The position numbers and the translations under genes are program-made. Under the pieces are notes generated by a model. That model was not told the origin of the DNA and searched no databases. It saw only the letters and a list, made by a program, of their open reading frames with translations. From Climacteris rufus (taxonomy: Eukaryota > Chordata > Aves > Passeriformes > Climacteridae), in assembly GCA_013398175.1 (NCBI GenBank), contig VZRZ01001932.1, positions 130,572-194,571 on the forward strand: a DNA stretch of 64,000 bases, read 5' to 3'. Below are positions 49,299 to 61,605 of this stretch, piece by piece; positions within the stretch are counted from its first letter, which is position 1, and each line of letters starts with the position of its first letter.

Positions 49299-50190
49299 AT
49301 AGTCCAAAACCTCTGCTCAAACATTGTTAATTTGAGTTGGTTATTCATGGTACTTTGCAGTCACATTTTCAGTATCTTGCTAGGTGGAGACTCTACAGTT
49401 TCTCTGGGCAACCTCTTCCAGCATGCAACCACTTTCACACTCAAAAAAGTGTTTCCTTGTATTCATGTGAAAATTAATATGTTTTAATTTGGGCCCATTG
49501 TCCCTTGTCCTGTCACTGGACATCACTGAAAAGAGTGTGGCTCCATCTTCTTTACACTTTTCTATCAAGTATTAATACATATGAATAAGATCCTACTGAG
49601 CCTTCTCTTCTCCAAGGTGAGTTCTATCTCACTCAGCATCTCGTCATATGAAAGATGCTCCAGACCTTTGACCATCTTCCTGTGAGCAGACCATGACCTG
49701 TGCTAGACATGGTCATGGCTCAGTATGTCCATGTCCCTCTTGTTCTGTGGAACCTAAATTTGGACCCAGTACTCCAGATGTGGTCCCTCCAGGAAAGTGA
49801 AAAGACTGAGGATCATTTCCCTGCTGGCAATATTCATCTTAATACAGCCCAGGAGGCTGTTGATCTTTGTGTCAGTAAGGGCATGTTTCTGGATCCTGGT
49901 CAATTTGCAGTTCATCAGGAATTCCATATCCTTCAATGCAAAGCTGCTTTTTAAATTATATTACCCATCATGAGTTAGTGCATGAGATTATTTCTGCCAA
50001 GATGAGAATCTTCTATTTCTGCTTTAGTGAATTTTTGTGAGATTCCTGCCTACACAGTTCTCTGTCTTGTTGAGGTCCCTCTGACTGACATCACACCTAT
50101 TTGGTGTATCAACTATTAGTCCCAGGTTTGTTTCATCTGCAAGTGTGGTGATGATTGCCAGGTGACCATTAAGATGCTCTATCATTCCCA
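49299..50190 (-). mobile_element. CR1 LINE, antisense (right part of interrupted copy)
   Basis: Plus-strand landmarks of antisense CR1 are GGAGACTCTACAGTTTCTCT at about 49386, GGGCCCATTGTCCCTTGTCC at about 49492 and GTCACTGGACATCACTGAAA at about 49513. AAGATCCTACTGAGCCTTCT at about 49588, CTCCAGATGTGGTCCCTCCA at about 49771, AGCCCAGGAGGCTGTTGATC at about 49847, TTCATCAGGAATTCC and GAGGTCCCTCTGACTGACAT at about 50073 complete the run. It then fades near 50190. With 48661-48714 this is the longest CR1 in the window, about 0.95 kb without the inserted LTR. It covers the 3' region and part of ORF2, with many stops. Confidence 0.93.
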
Positions 50191-53100
50191 CTCCTCAACA
50201 GAACAGGGGAGGAAAATATGATAAAGGGCTCATGGGTTTAGATAAAGAGAGGGAGACCGCTATTTTGATTACTTTCATGGGCAAAATTGACTTGACCTGG
50301 GGAAACTAATTTAATTTACTGTCCGTCAAACAGAGAAACATAATAAATTAAAACAAATTAATTAAAACAAATTAAAACAAATCTAAAAACACCTTCTCCC
50401 TACCCTTCTGTTTTTCCCAGACTCAACATCACTCATGACTTCATTGCAGACAGTACATAGTGCTTTGTCTCTGTTGTTCCTTTTTCTATTCAGCTGTTTT
50501 GTAGTTTGAATGAAAGTTAAGTATCTTGCATGAGACACTATCGGCTAAACTCAGGCTTTTGTTTTCTGTTTCTTCATATGCTTTCTGTCAGGCAAGCTTT
50601 TATTCTTTCCTGTGTTCTTACTCAACCCTTCAAATTCTACTGTCTTGGACCATTTTCCATAGCGTTAATGTTCCATAAATATCTCAGATATCTTTCTTAA
50701 GACCATAAACATGAGAAGTGAACAAACAAAGAAAGAAGCCCAAATCTAATGCTGAAGAGAAAATCCTGAATTATGCATATAAGAAAGATGATAGATGATG
50801 ACTTGATGACTTGGTCTTTGTAAAATTCTCTCTCTGACGAAAAAAGTAGATTAGGAACTCAATCATCTTCCATACAAAATATTAACCATTCATTTGAGAA
50901 GAAAAACATGTCTAAACACAGTATGAATTTTGTTAGCACTTTCAGGAAAAAAAAGAAAAGAAAATAATAGTTCAGTCTGATCAGGGAGCACCAAACATCT
51001 GAAGGCAAATGACAAATAAATAATTTTTTTTTAATAACCTAAAATTAATTAACTAGTGATACCTTGGGCTTATTTATTTGTTTTCAAACTTAAATCTCTC
51101 TTTACAAACATTGTACTCTATGGTACTCAGTGTAATAATCTAAGGTAAAGAAAGGAGAAAAGCAGCAGTTTTTTATTTTGAGAATTCATGTCAGTAATTA
51201 TTACAACCAAACGGTCAGCAGGAAATTATGCTTTTTACTAAATGATCATGTGAGTTGCTGAAGGATGATACTTTGTTTAAATGATTCAGAGGGATATGCT
51301 GTGTTGAGAAAACCAAAGTTTAAATTAGAATCAATTCTGGTGACAAAGCCTTTATTCTGTGAAGGAGTTCACTAAGTTAATAGTTTTATTTAGACACATC
51401 TCCCACTGCATTTGGAATCAAAATACTCTTTTGAAAAAAGAATGGAGGAAAACACAAAATTAGTGCAATTTCATTTAAACATAATCTGGATTCACTAGTT
51501 CTTCAACTATAAACTCATTATTTAAAAGGGTTTACTTATGCAATATTTATTTCTGAGTGATGATTTATTGTGTCCCCAGTGAACACTCAGTGAGTAGATA
51601 AAGGTTACAGAAGAAGCATTAATGCCTGCCTCAGACTATGTAGATGTATTAAATAAAAAAAAAAAAGGAATAAAAAGCAAAAGTGCGAACCACAGGGAAG
51701 AAAGCTACTAAGCTGTATAACTTGATTAGGTAAAAAGAGCATTAAATGTGGAAATCCTAAACTCTTTAGCTTTGCTCTTCTGCATATAAATTAGAGATTA
51801 GGTAGGAGCAATATGAGCAGTCCCTTTGTAATACATAGGTCTAATTACAATAAATTTAGAAAAGTCTAAGTGTGTAATATGCACAAAGTAGATTAAGAGT
51901 GCATGAGAATTATAAAATGTCTAGGCTTCTTTAAAGCTTCTGATGGGACAGATAAAGCTTTTTTTTTTTTCCTATGGGAAACCTATGAATATTCTTGAAG
52001 TTTATTCCTTCTTACTTTTATAGCAAGTGTATGAAGTTTAATTAGTAAGAACAAGCTGAAAATGGAAAATGAAAGGAATAGGAAAAGGGCAAAGACTAAA
52101 TGAAATCCATGCAGTAATTTAAACTGAGATTTTTGCCTTAGTAGCCAAATAAAAGCAAAAAAAAAAAAAGCAATCTAACATCAGTTTTTACTGCTAGCAC
52201 TGACTGATCTCAATTTAATTGAGTACAAAATATAATTACTTCTAACTATACTTTCATCCTAAATATGTATTTTTCAGCTTTATCAAATATTATCAAATCA
52301 CCTTGTGGTGTGTCGATGTAAAGAAAAGTGTGGAGTCGTGTTGTTCCTTCCCACAGCAACATGGGAAGAAGAAGGCAACTTTCATCACTGCAGCACATTT
52401 CCTGACTTCTATTTGCACCTGGGCTCAGTGGTTCCTCCCAGCTTTCTATGCAGGCATCATGGTTTGCAACTGAATAGGAGCTGGTTGCTTCAAAGGCAAT
52501 GACAAGGTCTTTCCTCCAAATGTGTTAATGTGCAATCTGATGATTTTTTCTTCATATCTGCATTTTCACAATATAAATTATTGTCCTGGTCTAAGTGAAA
52601 AAAATCAAGGAATGTAACAAAATTGCAAAAGTGAAACTCATACTCAGCTTCTGTAGACATATTCAGGAGCAGACCTTCACTTAATCTCTATCAGATGTAT
52701 ATGTAAGAAATGTTGAGCTGAATAAGCTGTATGAACATGAATACAAGTGTTCTAATATCTCTATTTTATAAATATTATATAATAACTGTAACTACTATTG
52801 TTACGTTTACCTTTAGGGGAACACTTGGGGATGATTAATTTCAATCTATAAAATTCTGAAAGCATTATGGTCAATATTGACACAGGGACGACAAAGTAGA
52901 AAAGACCCATGCAACTTGCTCAGTCATGTTTAGTCCCTGAAAATATTGCAGTTCTGATAAATATATATGAAAAAAGTATAAACCCATTTTACAAAACGGA
53001 ATAGTACCATTTAACAAAATTGGTTATGCACAATTTATATGACCTGATGTGATAAGGAAAATAATATTTAGGAGACATGTTTGCTTCCAGTGGTCATTTA

Positions 53101-53254
53101 AAGTGAAGTGCAAAAAGTATAAGAAACATTTCCTGAATCAAGTGTTCAGTAAACAAGGCCACGGTCTCTTTAATGTACTGTAAGGATAAGTAACTGATTG
53201 AAGAACTAGACAATTTCTAAGACCACTCCCTTATTCACTGGAACATTGTGTACT
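50191..53254. other. AT-rich unannotated DNA
   Basis: No gene recognised. A/T-rich simple stretches lie near 50340-50385 (AATTAAAACA units), 51655 and 52158. A GC-richer patch at about 52300-52510 has a 65-codon open frame without a recognisable domain. Confidence 0.5.
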
Positions 53255-53385
53255 TCAGGTTAGAAGTGATCTCTGGAAGTCTCTAGTCCAACCTCTGCTT
53301 GAAGCAGAGTCAACTGTGAAACCATACAAGGTTGTTAGGGCTTCATCTATTTGGGTTTTTAAGACCTCTGGGGATAGAAGCAGTA
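53255..53385 (-). mobile_element. CR1 3' end, antisense
   Basis: TCAGGTTAGAAGTGATCTCT, then TAGTCCAACCTCTGCTTGAA at about 53286 and GCAGAGTCAACTGTGAAACC at about 53304, then TTTGGGTTTTTAAGACCTCT at about 53350, match antisense CR1 just inside its 3' end. It is truncated on both sides. Confidence 0.85.
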
Positions 53386-56106
53386 TATATTCCCAGGATA
53401 TTGACCAAGCAATAATGTTTCTTGAGAGAGGAAGAAACCATGTAACTGGCCTCTGGATTAGGCCAAAGTAAGTTGTAAAAAATGTGCATATCTGAAGCCA
53501 TTCATTATAAGTGTTGCAAAGATTCATCAAGGCCACTGAAGCAGAGACCTAGACTAGACATGAAGAAAAATTCCTGACTTTTTTCTTAGATACAGGAAAT
53601 AATTTTACAATTATGGAAGCAAATCCATTACATTTAGAGAAATGTTAATAAGCAACAGATCTTTGAAAATGTCTTTTAATCAAAAATAAGGAAAACATAA
53701 AAAAAAAACCAAACAAGCAAAGCATCTTGGCATCTATAATTGCAAGAGAAAATTATGTCCGCTATCGTTATAATGTATTTGAACAATGTATATGCTTTTT
53801 TTTTATTAAAAACAAAGGAAAAGTAAGGATTACCATTCAAATTATCCACATTTCTGAACTTGAGACACAAATGCTATAGCTGAATTTATATGTACGAGTG
53901 GTAGATAAAAGAAAAGTGAAAAAACAATGTATGTAAAATAATTTCAAGCTTTGAGTTAAAGTACTATTTTGTGCTATATAATGGTCAAGTCAGTAATGAA
54001 AATTTATATAGTAGTATGGTTGCTAATTACTTTGGATTAGAATGACTTTCATCTATCTTTTAATTATCACCAAACCTATTTGAAGTTCTGTTAATATTTT
54101 TATGATGCTATCTTAAATAAAGTATCACTTCATTCTGCAGACTTTACTCTAGTACTGATCTTTGTACCACATTAAGGAGAGGTCTCAAAAAGTGTCAGCA
54201 GAGTAAAGTAATTTTGTAAACTACTGTTTATATGATAAATGTATGACAAACAAATGCAATTTGCTGAGACTTTTACAGAACTTATACGTATGGAATGGCT
54301 TGGGCCCATCCTTCTTAGACCGATATGTAGGGTGAACTGATATTTATATGCGGCACATTTACCTGTAATATATTTCATTAGTTATCTATAGATGACCCAA
54401 CATTTTTGTACAGTGCTGCTTTGCTATCAGGTAAAGTATTATAACTGTGACATCCAAAACAAAACCCTGAAAGATAAGGGAAAAGCACTTAAGGAATCAC
54501 AAAAGAAAAACCGTAAAAAGTACCACGATGGGGAGCCTGCCATCTTTTTGAACTGTATAGTCATAAGTAAGCTGAGCCTTATTTTCCTCAGCAAGTAAAG
54601 TTTATGGATTTTATTTTGTTTATTTTTTTTTCTGCAAGTATTTTAACAGGGCTATACTGTGACTTTCAGATGAATTGAACAAACATAACTTTGAAAATAT
54701 TGATAAAAAATGGACATTTGAATTTAATGCAAACAAAAGATAAAAGATATCTGAAAAATTAGGCTACCTTTACTTTGAGAAATCAACATATTTCTACCAA
54801 GTTCAAGAAGTCACTGATAACATGAAAAATTAACAAATATTCTTAAACAGAAGTAATATATGATAATCCATGCAATGATTTTTTTCCATTAATAAAGAAA
54901 ACTTAAAAGGTACTAAACCTTGAAAATAGCCCAAGCATGCCTAATAATGATAACTGGAAAGTAGCTGATTGTGTTAATCCATTAAAATGACAATAATGTC
55001 CTGTGTCAAATACTGACTAAAGACTAGGTCCAACCAATTATGTAAATTGCTATTTAAGACTTAGGTGTAACTGAGGTTTCTCAGAAAAATGCTCCCTTTT
55101 CATTACTAGCCATGGAGAAAACTGGTCTCAGGGATATGGTTCCTAGCCATAGATGTCTGGTACTATTTGATGCCCTAGAAACAGTTGCATAGAGCCAGAA
55201 AGGCAGGACCCAGCATTCGTAAGAAACTGGTGCTTCTCCAGAGCAATACAACATTACCCTTTGAGATGCCATTCACTTGCTACTTCAAAAGCATGATCAC
55301 CTTCTGAGGAGCCTTCCATCTCATAGAGCAGTACTTAGGTACTTATGTATGAGCAACTAAAGGGATCCCTGAGGAATCCAGAGACCTGTTTGTCTGAACA
55401 AAGGCTGATATCTTTCTTAGGGAGAGATGATAAGCTCCTCTGACTCTAGTACCTGGACTTCTACATGAAATCCCTGAATATTGTTGGTTTTATAAGGATC
55501 CAATCTAAGTGGCTTAAGAATCAACTATATTTAGGATTCAATATCTCTGTATTTAGGACTCAAAAATTCTTTGGGGTTTTTTTCAGCTTTTTGTTTAATC
55601 ATGACATCAGGTGTCACTCAAATTTCAATCATGGTGATTTATTTAAAATAACAACCTAAATATTTGATTAAAGGACTGGCTAAGTAAGAGATGCTGTCTA
55701 CTCCTCTGTGCAGATATGCCTCTGTGTTTCCTTTTCCTGTATGTGCCATGAATGTGCTAAACTTAAAAAGGACCATTACTGAATCATTAATGATCAGGGA
55801 ACTCACACTGATGTAAAGAGATGATTCATATTTCAGGATTCATAGGTGTTTTTTTGTTGTTTCAAGTTTTTTTTTCATCCGCTGACTATTTAAAGCAATA
55901 TACAGATAATGCTAGGAATAGCAGACAAAAATGCAGTCTAAAATCAAGAAAACGTTGAGTCTTGGGTCTTCAATCTGAATCTTATTTATTAACCTCTGTT
56001 TTAACAGAGTGTTCAAAATACTGATTTCTAACAGGTTCAAATCTTAACTTGATTTTATATGAGAAAGAATAAACTACTGAGAAAAAAATAAATTTAGCTA
56101 ACCAAA
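53386..56106. other. AT-rich unannotated DNA
   Basis: No gene recognised. A slightly GC-richer patch lies at about 55070-55460 with no identifiable element. Confidence 0.5.
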
Positions 56107-56112
56107 TATTGC

Positions 56113-56626
56113 TGAATAAAGGCGCTTAACCCGGACGCTCTCGAGGTAGCGACAGTGCGAACGGAATCCCTGTTGGGATGAGTTGCAATGATTTTACAAC
56201 TCTCTCAAAGGACAGAGTTCTAGCTACCACAGATAACCTGTTTCTGCTGGCTCCTCTAAGACGAGAGTTTCCCCAGGCGTGGTGTACTAGCACCAATGAG
56301 AATAAAGAGCTACACAGAGGGCTCTTCTCTGGGATAACAGCCGATTTATTATGAATCCAGTGTTGCATTCTGAGGGTCCAGGAAGTGAGTCCAGAGATAT
56401 CCAAGTGGCTGGGGTAACCCAGAAGAAAGAACAAGGAGGAAGCCCTGGAGGGCTCTTTTAAAGAGAAGTGGGACCAGGAAACACCCAATGGGAAACCGCG
56501 TAGTTCAAAATGACCAGTGGAGGGGAGACCCTCCCGGGGCATAGCCATATATGGGACTTCAGGTATGAATACAGGTAACACAAGAGAAATATGGGATTTT
56601 ACCACAGCTCAGGTAGAGGGTTCAGA
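56113..56626 (-). mobile_element. Solo LTR, antisense, 6-bp TSD TATTGC
   Basis: A 514-bp GC-richer block runs from TGAATAAAGGCGC to GAGGGTTCAGA, between TATTGC at 56107-56112 and TATTGC at 56627-56632. In its own (minus) direction it would start TCTGAACCC, so the usual TG has become TC or the duplication is one or two bases longer. It ends GCCTTTATTCA. It carries an inverted CCAAT box (plus CACCCAATGGG at about 56484), a TATA-like TTTAAAA (56456-56463) and AATAAA (56345-56350), in LTR order. No internal region is attached. The 159-codon minus frame (56126-56605), the longest gap-free frame in the window, covers almost the whole LTR and is not a gene. Confidence 0.83.
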
Positions 56627-56632
56627 TATTGC

Positions 56633-59056
56633 AGGAAGAAGGTTGAGGGCATTGCTTTGTCTTTCTTCCCACCAAAACCTAAAGCTCAAAAGCAGCAGCT
56701 TCTGCCAAGTGTGCTGCTACAGCTGAATATCAGGTTATTTCTAGCACTCATTTGCTACTACACATTTCTTAACACATTTTTCCCAGCTGCTGGATTTGTG
56801 TTGTTTCTCCACCAGTAAGATGGGGAATAGTCTTTGCTAATCAAGGTGTGGTATCAAGGTTCCCATTAACTGGATCATATAGGTCAAAGACATAGACTGC
56901 ACATCTATTGTTAAGTGTAAAGGACTTCTTACCCCTTTAAGGAGTTGTCCTTAATTCTGTGTGCTGAGATAAAAACCCCAAGGTTTTACATGTAAGAAAG
57001 AGTATAAAATAAATTCAAACTGTTGCACAGTTTCAAGAACAACAGAACCAAATGAGTATAATTTGCATGAGCATTGAAAAAATTATTACAGTTATGGGTT
57101 AATTAATAGAAAAGCGAAGAGATAATACAAAGTAGGGACCATAGTAAGAAAAGGAGAAAAATACAATAGAATAGCACATAGTAAATAGAACTCATGATAC
57201 GGAACACACATTTAAAGGACTCTGAACTTAACATCCTGTGAATAACCAGTCAAGGAATATGCAGTGAGTGCTCCTGTACAGTATCTTTACCTTTAGAATG
57301 ACAAGGAAAGAAATTAGTAAAATAAAATTGTTCAGTATCTTAAAATTCAGAGATCAGAATTAGTGAAAATATATACCCTGGTGAACAAAAAAATCAAAAA
57401 TCTTATGATCTTTTCCCACAAGCAGATCACAAATAAATAATCAAATAATCAAATGTAATAAATAATCGAATGCATCAAATAAATGACATATGAAATAATG
57501 CCTTTATTTAATACTAAAATCCTTTTTTTTCTATTTATTCTAAAATATCTTCCTTACAATTTAGGAGTGCATTTAACCTGGTGAGTATTTATAAAACATA
57601 AGAAATTAGAACATATATACTTAATCTGGATATTGCTCTTATTTTTGTTTGTGTCTAGTATGAAGATGAGTCCAGTGTCAGCACTTAACAAATCATGTTG
57701 ATTACTTCTGTGGGAAGTGTTGAGAGATTTTTAATGACTATGGCTGATTAGAGCCTGAAATGACAGATCATGAAAAGAGCAGAGTCTTTAAATGAGGTGG
57801 TTAGCATTTTCAGTCAGGAAAAAAATTATGGAGAAAAACATGCACATATTTCACTGAATCTAATGTAGCTCATCGCTACTGTGAATGTATTGGGAGAATG
57901 AAAATCTGCTATGATATTTTCCTACAATATGCAGTAAGTTATTTTCACATATACAAACATATATTGTATTTGAAATTAACAAAAAATTAACTGTATATTA
58001 CATTTTATGATTTGCTTGTAGTACTCAGATATCACAGGGAAATAAAAGACACCAAGTTCACACAGTGAAAGTGGTTTGATATTTTAATGTCATTATTTTG
58101 TGGGTAAGTATGCATACCACACATGTATAGTCAACAGTGAATAACGTACAACACCAAAAGCTGTATTTATGATTAAAAAAAAAAAAAAAGGAAATAAGCA
58201 AACAAGTAGTAATTTTGTCCAGATAGAACTTCGATATCTGGTTGAATGCCCATATCTTTCTCTGTATATGTTTAATTCCTACAAAGTATTCATTATACCT
58301 TATATTATTGGCCATTACTTCAGTCTACACTATTTCTTTGATCTTGCCTCTCAATACAACTATTTTTAAAGCAAGCACTAGGAATATTTAGGAAGTATTT
58401 AAAATGAAAGAAAAAAGTTATGAATTTTTATATTAAAATACTTTTTACACAAACAAATAAATAAACAAAACTAATCCCTCAAAAATCCCAAAAGGTTTGA
58501 AAAGAGGTGTTTCTTAGAGAAGTTCTTGTAAAGATTGGGCTAAAACAGTCTCAGAATGGGTAAACAGGAAAATTGAGATCAGTCTTGGGAAAGAAACTAA
58601 AAATAACCCCCTTTCTTTTAATTATTTTTGTATTGAGACACTGCATCTACTAGATGTGGCTCTGTTGCCACTGCTAAGCTGACTGTCTCTGTCCTGAGGC
58701 TGTGTAACATTTTGATGACTACACTGACAAGGGGACGTACAGGGTGTACAGGGTGTACTCAGACTGTGCATACCACTCAAGCGGGAATGAATGTTATAAA
58801 CATTGTCATCCAGAATGACCAAGAGAGTGAACATCTAAAAAAGGTACAATTTTTGACACAATATTTTTCTTGTAGAAAGCTACATTACTGAAACCTTGAA
58901 GGAAGTACCACACAGGAAAATATGCTTCTTCACACTGTCTGTTTGGTGATCCAGGACTTAGTATGTTGGCTATGTCAATACTTGCCTGATATGGTTTTTA
59001 CTTGTGTTGTATTTACAGGTTTCCTTTTGGAACTCCATTTTTGTAGCCAAAAAACA
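56633..59056. other. AT-rich unannotated DNA
   Basis: No gene recognised. It contains A/T-rich TCAAATAAA-type stretches near 57420-57490, an A15 run near 58174 and a small GTACAGGGT repeat at 58737-58757. Confidence 0.55.
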
Positions 59057-59062
59057 TAACAG

Positions 59063-59727
59063 TGTTGCAGTGACCCAGCCCACCTTGGGGCTGAGTGCCA
59101 TACAGTGGGTGGAATTCCCTGCCCAGGACTCCAACCCGGAGGGCGGGGGCAAGGCCCTAATCTAGGGCTGACACCCACTGTGTGTCACTCCCACAGCATC
59201 TCCTCCCTCCCATCTAGAAGCTTCGCTGTTCCTTTCTCCCCATTGGCTCAAACCCCTCATGTTTAATAATGTAGCCTATTCTTTATGTATGAAGCGCTGG
59301 AAGGTTCTGTTCCGTTCGGTTCCCTATTGGTTGGTTTGTATCTGTTCCTCCCCTGATATGTTATGATTTGTTCCCTGTTGCCTCATGTCCTTCCCTTATT
59401 GGCTTGCTCCCTTGTTCCCCTCTCTCTCCAACCCCCTTTAAAAAGTGCTGTCACCCCTTCCCTAACGCCTTTTGCCTGCCTGTCCCCCTTCCGACCACAC
59501 CCCCTACTCTTCGGGGTGGAAATAAAGTTGGGAATGAAGACCTAGCTGAGGCCCTCTCTCTCTCTTTTACCCTTGCCGAGTTGCTAGGCAACAGCGTTGC
59601 TGCAGCCTGCCCTGACTGCTTTCTCAGGCAGCACACAACTGCTGACGGGTCATTGGTAGCCACGCCACAAGGACACCGGATCTTGTCTCTTGCCAGGGCC
59701 ACCGGGCGGCTAGTGGCCCGAGAGACA
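59063..59727 (+). mobile_element. Solo LTR, ERVK/ERV2-type, copy 2 of a two-copy family, TSD TAACAG
   Basis: A 665-bp LTR runs from TGTTGCAGTGACCC to CCCGAGAGACA, with a perfect 6-bp duplication TAACAG at 59057-59062 and 59728-59733. It aligns end to end with the copy at 21384, sharing GACCCAGCCCACCTTGGG, the TCCCTATTGGTTGGTTTG-like U3, TTTAAAAA (59437-59444) and AATAAAGTTGGGA (59521 onward). The GCCAGGGCCACCGGGCGGCT end is also shared. Numerous substitutions and small indels separate the two. U3 holds several CCAAT boxes (for example ATTGG at 59398-59402). U5 has the GTTGCTAGGCAAC palindrome. There is no internal region. The 120- and 110-codon frames on both strands are by-products. Confidence 0.93.
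59580..59592. promoter_or_regulatory. RFX1/EF-C consensus palindrome in LTR copy 2
   Basis: GTTGCTAGGCAAC fits the inverted-repeat consensus GTTGCYNGGCAAC described for EF-C/RFX1 sites in viral enhancers. It lies about 55 bp past AATAAA, at the same place as GTTGCTTAGCAAC in the other copy. The function is inferred. Confidence 0.55.
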
Positions 59728-59733
59728 TAACAG

Positions 59734-61204
59734 CATTTTGGACTCATCCACCATTCCCAGAATAATCTATTCCCTGTTAGCACTAGAAATGCTAAGACAG
59801 TTTTTTTCCATGGAACTTAAACTGACCCTAATCTATTTTCATCTGCAGCAGTATCCCTTGTAGGTCACTGCCCATTAACTGTAGAACTACCTTTCATAAC
59901 AAATCTAAAAATTTTTCTAAGTGAAGCTCAATGCCTCTCATTACAGCATTCCATTGTTTGGAGCCTGATTAAGAAGTATCCTGTTGTGAAAGAGAGACTC
60001 AACAGATCTTGGAGACATTTATCCATGCTGAATGTTTGAATCTTGTAATTAAAGGAAAATCATATGGAAATTAGAATATTTTTTTCCTTTTATGGTAAAA
60101 AATTTGTTCTCCTACATGACTTATGACTAACATGATGGTAATGTATCTGAGGATGAAATGGTCCTTTACATGTACACTAGAATATTTACACCTTTATGAC
60201 AAAATATACAACAGGTGCAAAGTGCATATCTGGCATTACAAAGGCTTGCCATCTGTTGGTCTAGACTTTGGAATACATTGCTATTTTCACCAAGTGATTT
60301 AAACAAAATATATGAAAGTGGTATATTTTTATTAGCTGTGATAGGACTTTTACACTCTTTTTTTCCCTTTCAAATTTATCATCACTAACCATTTTACTTC
60401 TTGTATAAATACAGCATGTATTTTAAATCTACAGTGGTTTTACCTGAAATATTTTGAATGACTCTTATAACAGAGGCAGAAAATGGAAATAGTCTCTTAT
60501 GATATAATATTACTCCTTTAGACTTCAAAATAAACGAGCTGAGAAACAACAATCTATCAAGAAATATTTATGTTGTAAAAGTCATAACTGTGAAAATCCT
60601 GTGACCTTAGTTCCATGTTGACCCTTTTATCTTTGACTGTTGAAAATGTTCAGAGAAATGGCTTTGGTGAAATCTATGGAGTGACTGTTGGCTACTCAGG
60701 ATAAGAATGGTAAATATTCAGAAGGATTAGGAGCAACAAGCAGAAAATTCTCTCATCTTTAACATAATCGGCTTTTGCTAAACATTCATTGCATGTTCAG
60801 TGCACATAGACTGGAGTGGGGAGCTCTCTTCTGGGAAACATCCACACATACAGTCCTTAATGTACATTCTAGATCTACTTCTCATCATGCCAGGGCCTGT
60901 TAGGAGAACACAGGCCTGGAGATTTGCTGAGTATGCCATCACTCCCTCACAATCTGTCTGCCTATATTCTTAGAGAGAAGAAAGGTGTGAACTTAGGTTA
61001 TCAACCCTTTTAAAATGCAGCCCTTCTGTCTGCCTTGCCTTTTGGAGGACTTTTTTATTTTTTAACTTTGTAAAAATTGTCTGAACAATCAGTAAGACAG
61101 AAGACCTGCAAACAAGAACTATACTTTTGACAGATTAAGAATACCCTTATGAGAAGCATCAACACTGCACCTGTAAAATGAAATGGAGTAAGTTTTCAAT
61201 ATGT
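59734..61204. other. AT-rich unannotated DNA
   Basis: No gene or recognisable repeat seen. Confidence 0.55.
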
Positions 61205-61605
61205 GAGACTGTAGCAGGAATGAATGGAGCTCATCTTAGGGATGAGCGATGAACTAGCTGCGTTTGGATTAGTGTGATTTGGGATTAATGAGCAGACCAA
61301 GGTGGAAAACATTATGGTGGGTGTCCGTCATAGACCACCTGAGGAGTAAGAAGTAGACGAGGCCTTTCGCAAATAGTTGGAACAAATTCCACATTCACAG
61401 TATCAGTTCTCATGGGGGACTTTAACTGTGGCAGTATCTGCTGGATGGACAACACAGCAGCACACGAGAAACCCAGGATGTTTCTGTAGCACTTCACCGC
61501 AATTTCCCAAAATACTTTATTGAGGACCAAAGAGTTCAGGTGCTCTGCTGGACTGATAAACAAAGAATGACTTCTCAGGGATCTGCTTGTCAGGTCCATA
61601 ATACA
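61205..61605 (+). mobile_element. CR1 ORF2 endonuclease-domain fragment, sense
   Basis: GTGGGTGTCCGTCATAGACC (61317 onward) gives the VGV-x-RPP motif of the CR1 AP-endonuclease domain. Then CTCATGGGGGACTTTAACTG at about 61411 encodes MGDFN, which includes the catalytic GDFN residues, followed by ICW-x-DNTA at about 61435-61459. A downstream GTGCTCTGCTGGACT at about 61540 matches the RRGALLDL block. Stops (TAA at about 61347) and frame changes break it. The piece lacks the reverse-transcriptase domain. It is the only part of the 5' half of ORF2 in the window. Confidence 0.85.

Noticed and set aside
52305..52502. Cys-rich 65-codon frame as a small secreted peptide gene
   Set aside because: No signal peptide pattern, no regular cysteine spacing and no flanking gene structure.
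56126..56605. 159-codon minus-strand open frame as a gene
   Set aside because: It lies wholly inside a solo LTR with matched TSDs and has no recognisable domain.
21384..59727. One 38-kb provirus bounded by the two sister LTRs
   Set aside because: Each LTR has a different target duplication on both sides, and the DNA between them is host-like with other unrelated insertions.
59368..59783. 120- and 110-codon frames on opposite strands
   Set aside because: Both fall in LTR copy 2; its GC-rich composition makes stop codons rare.
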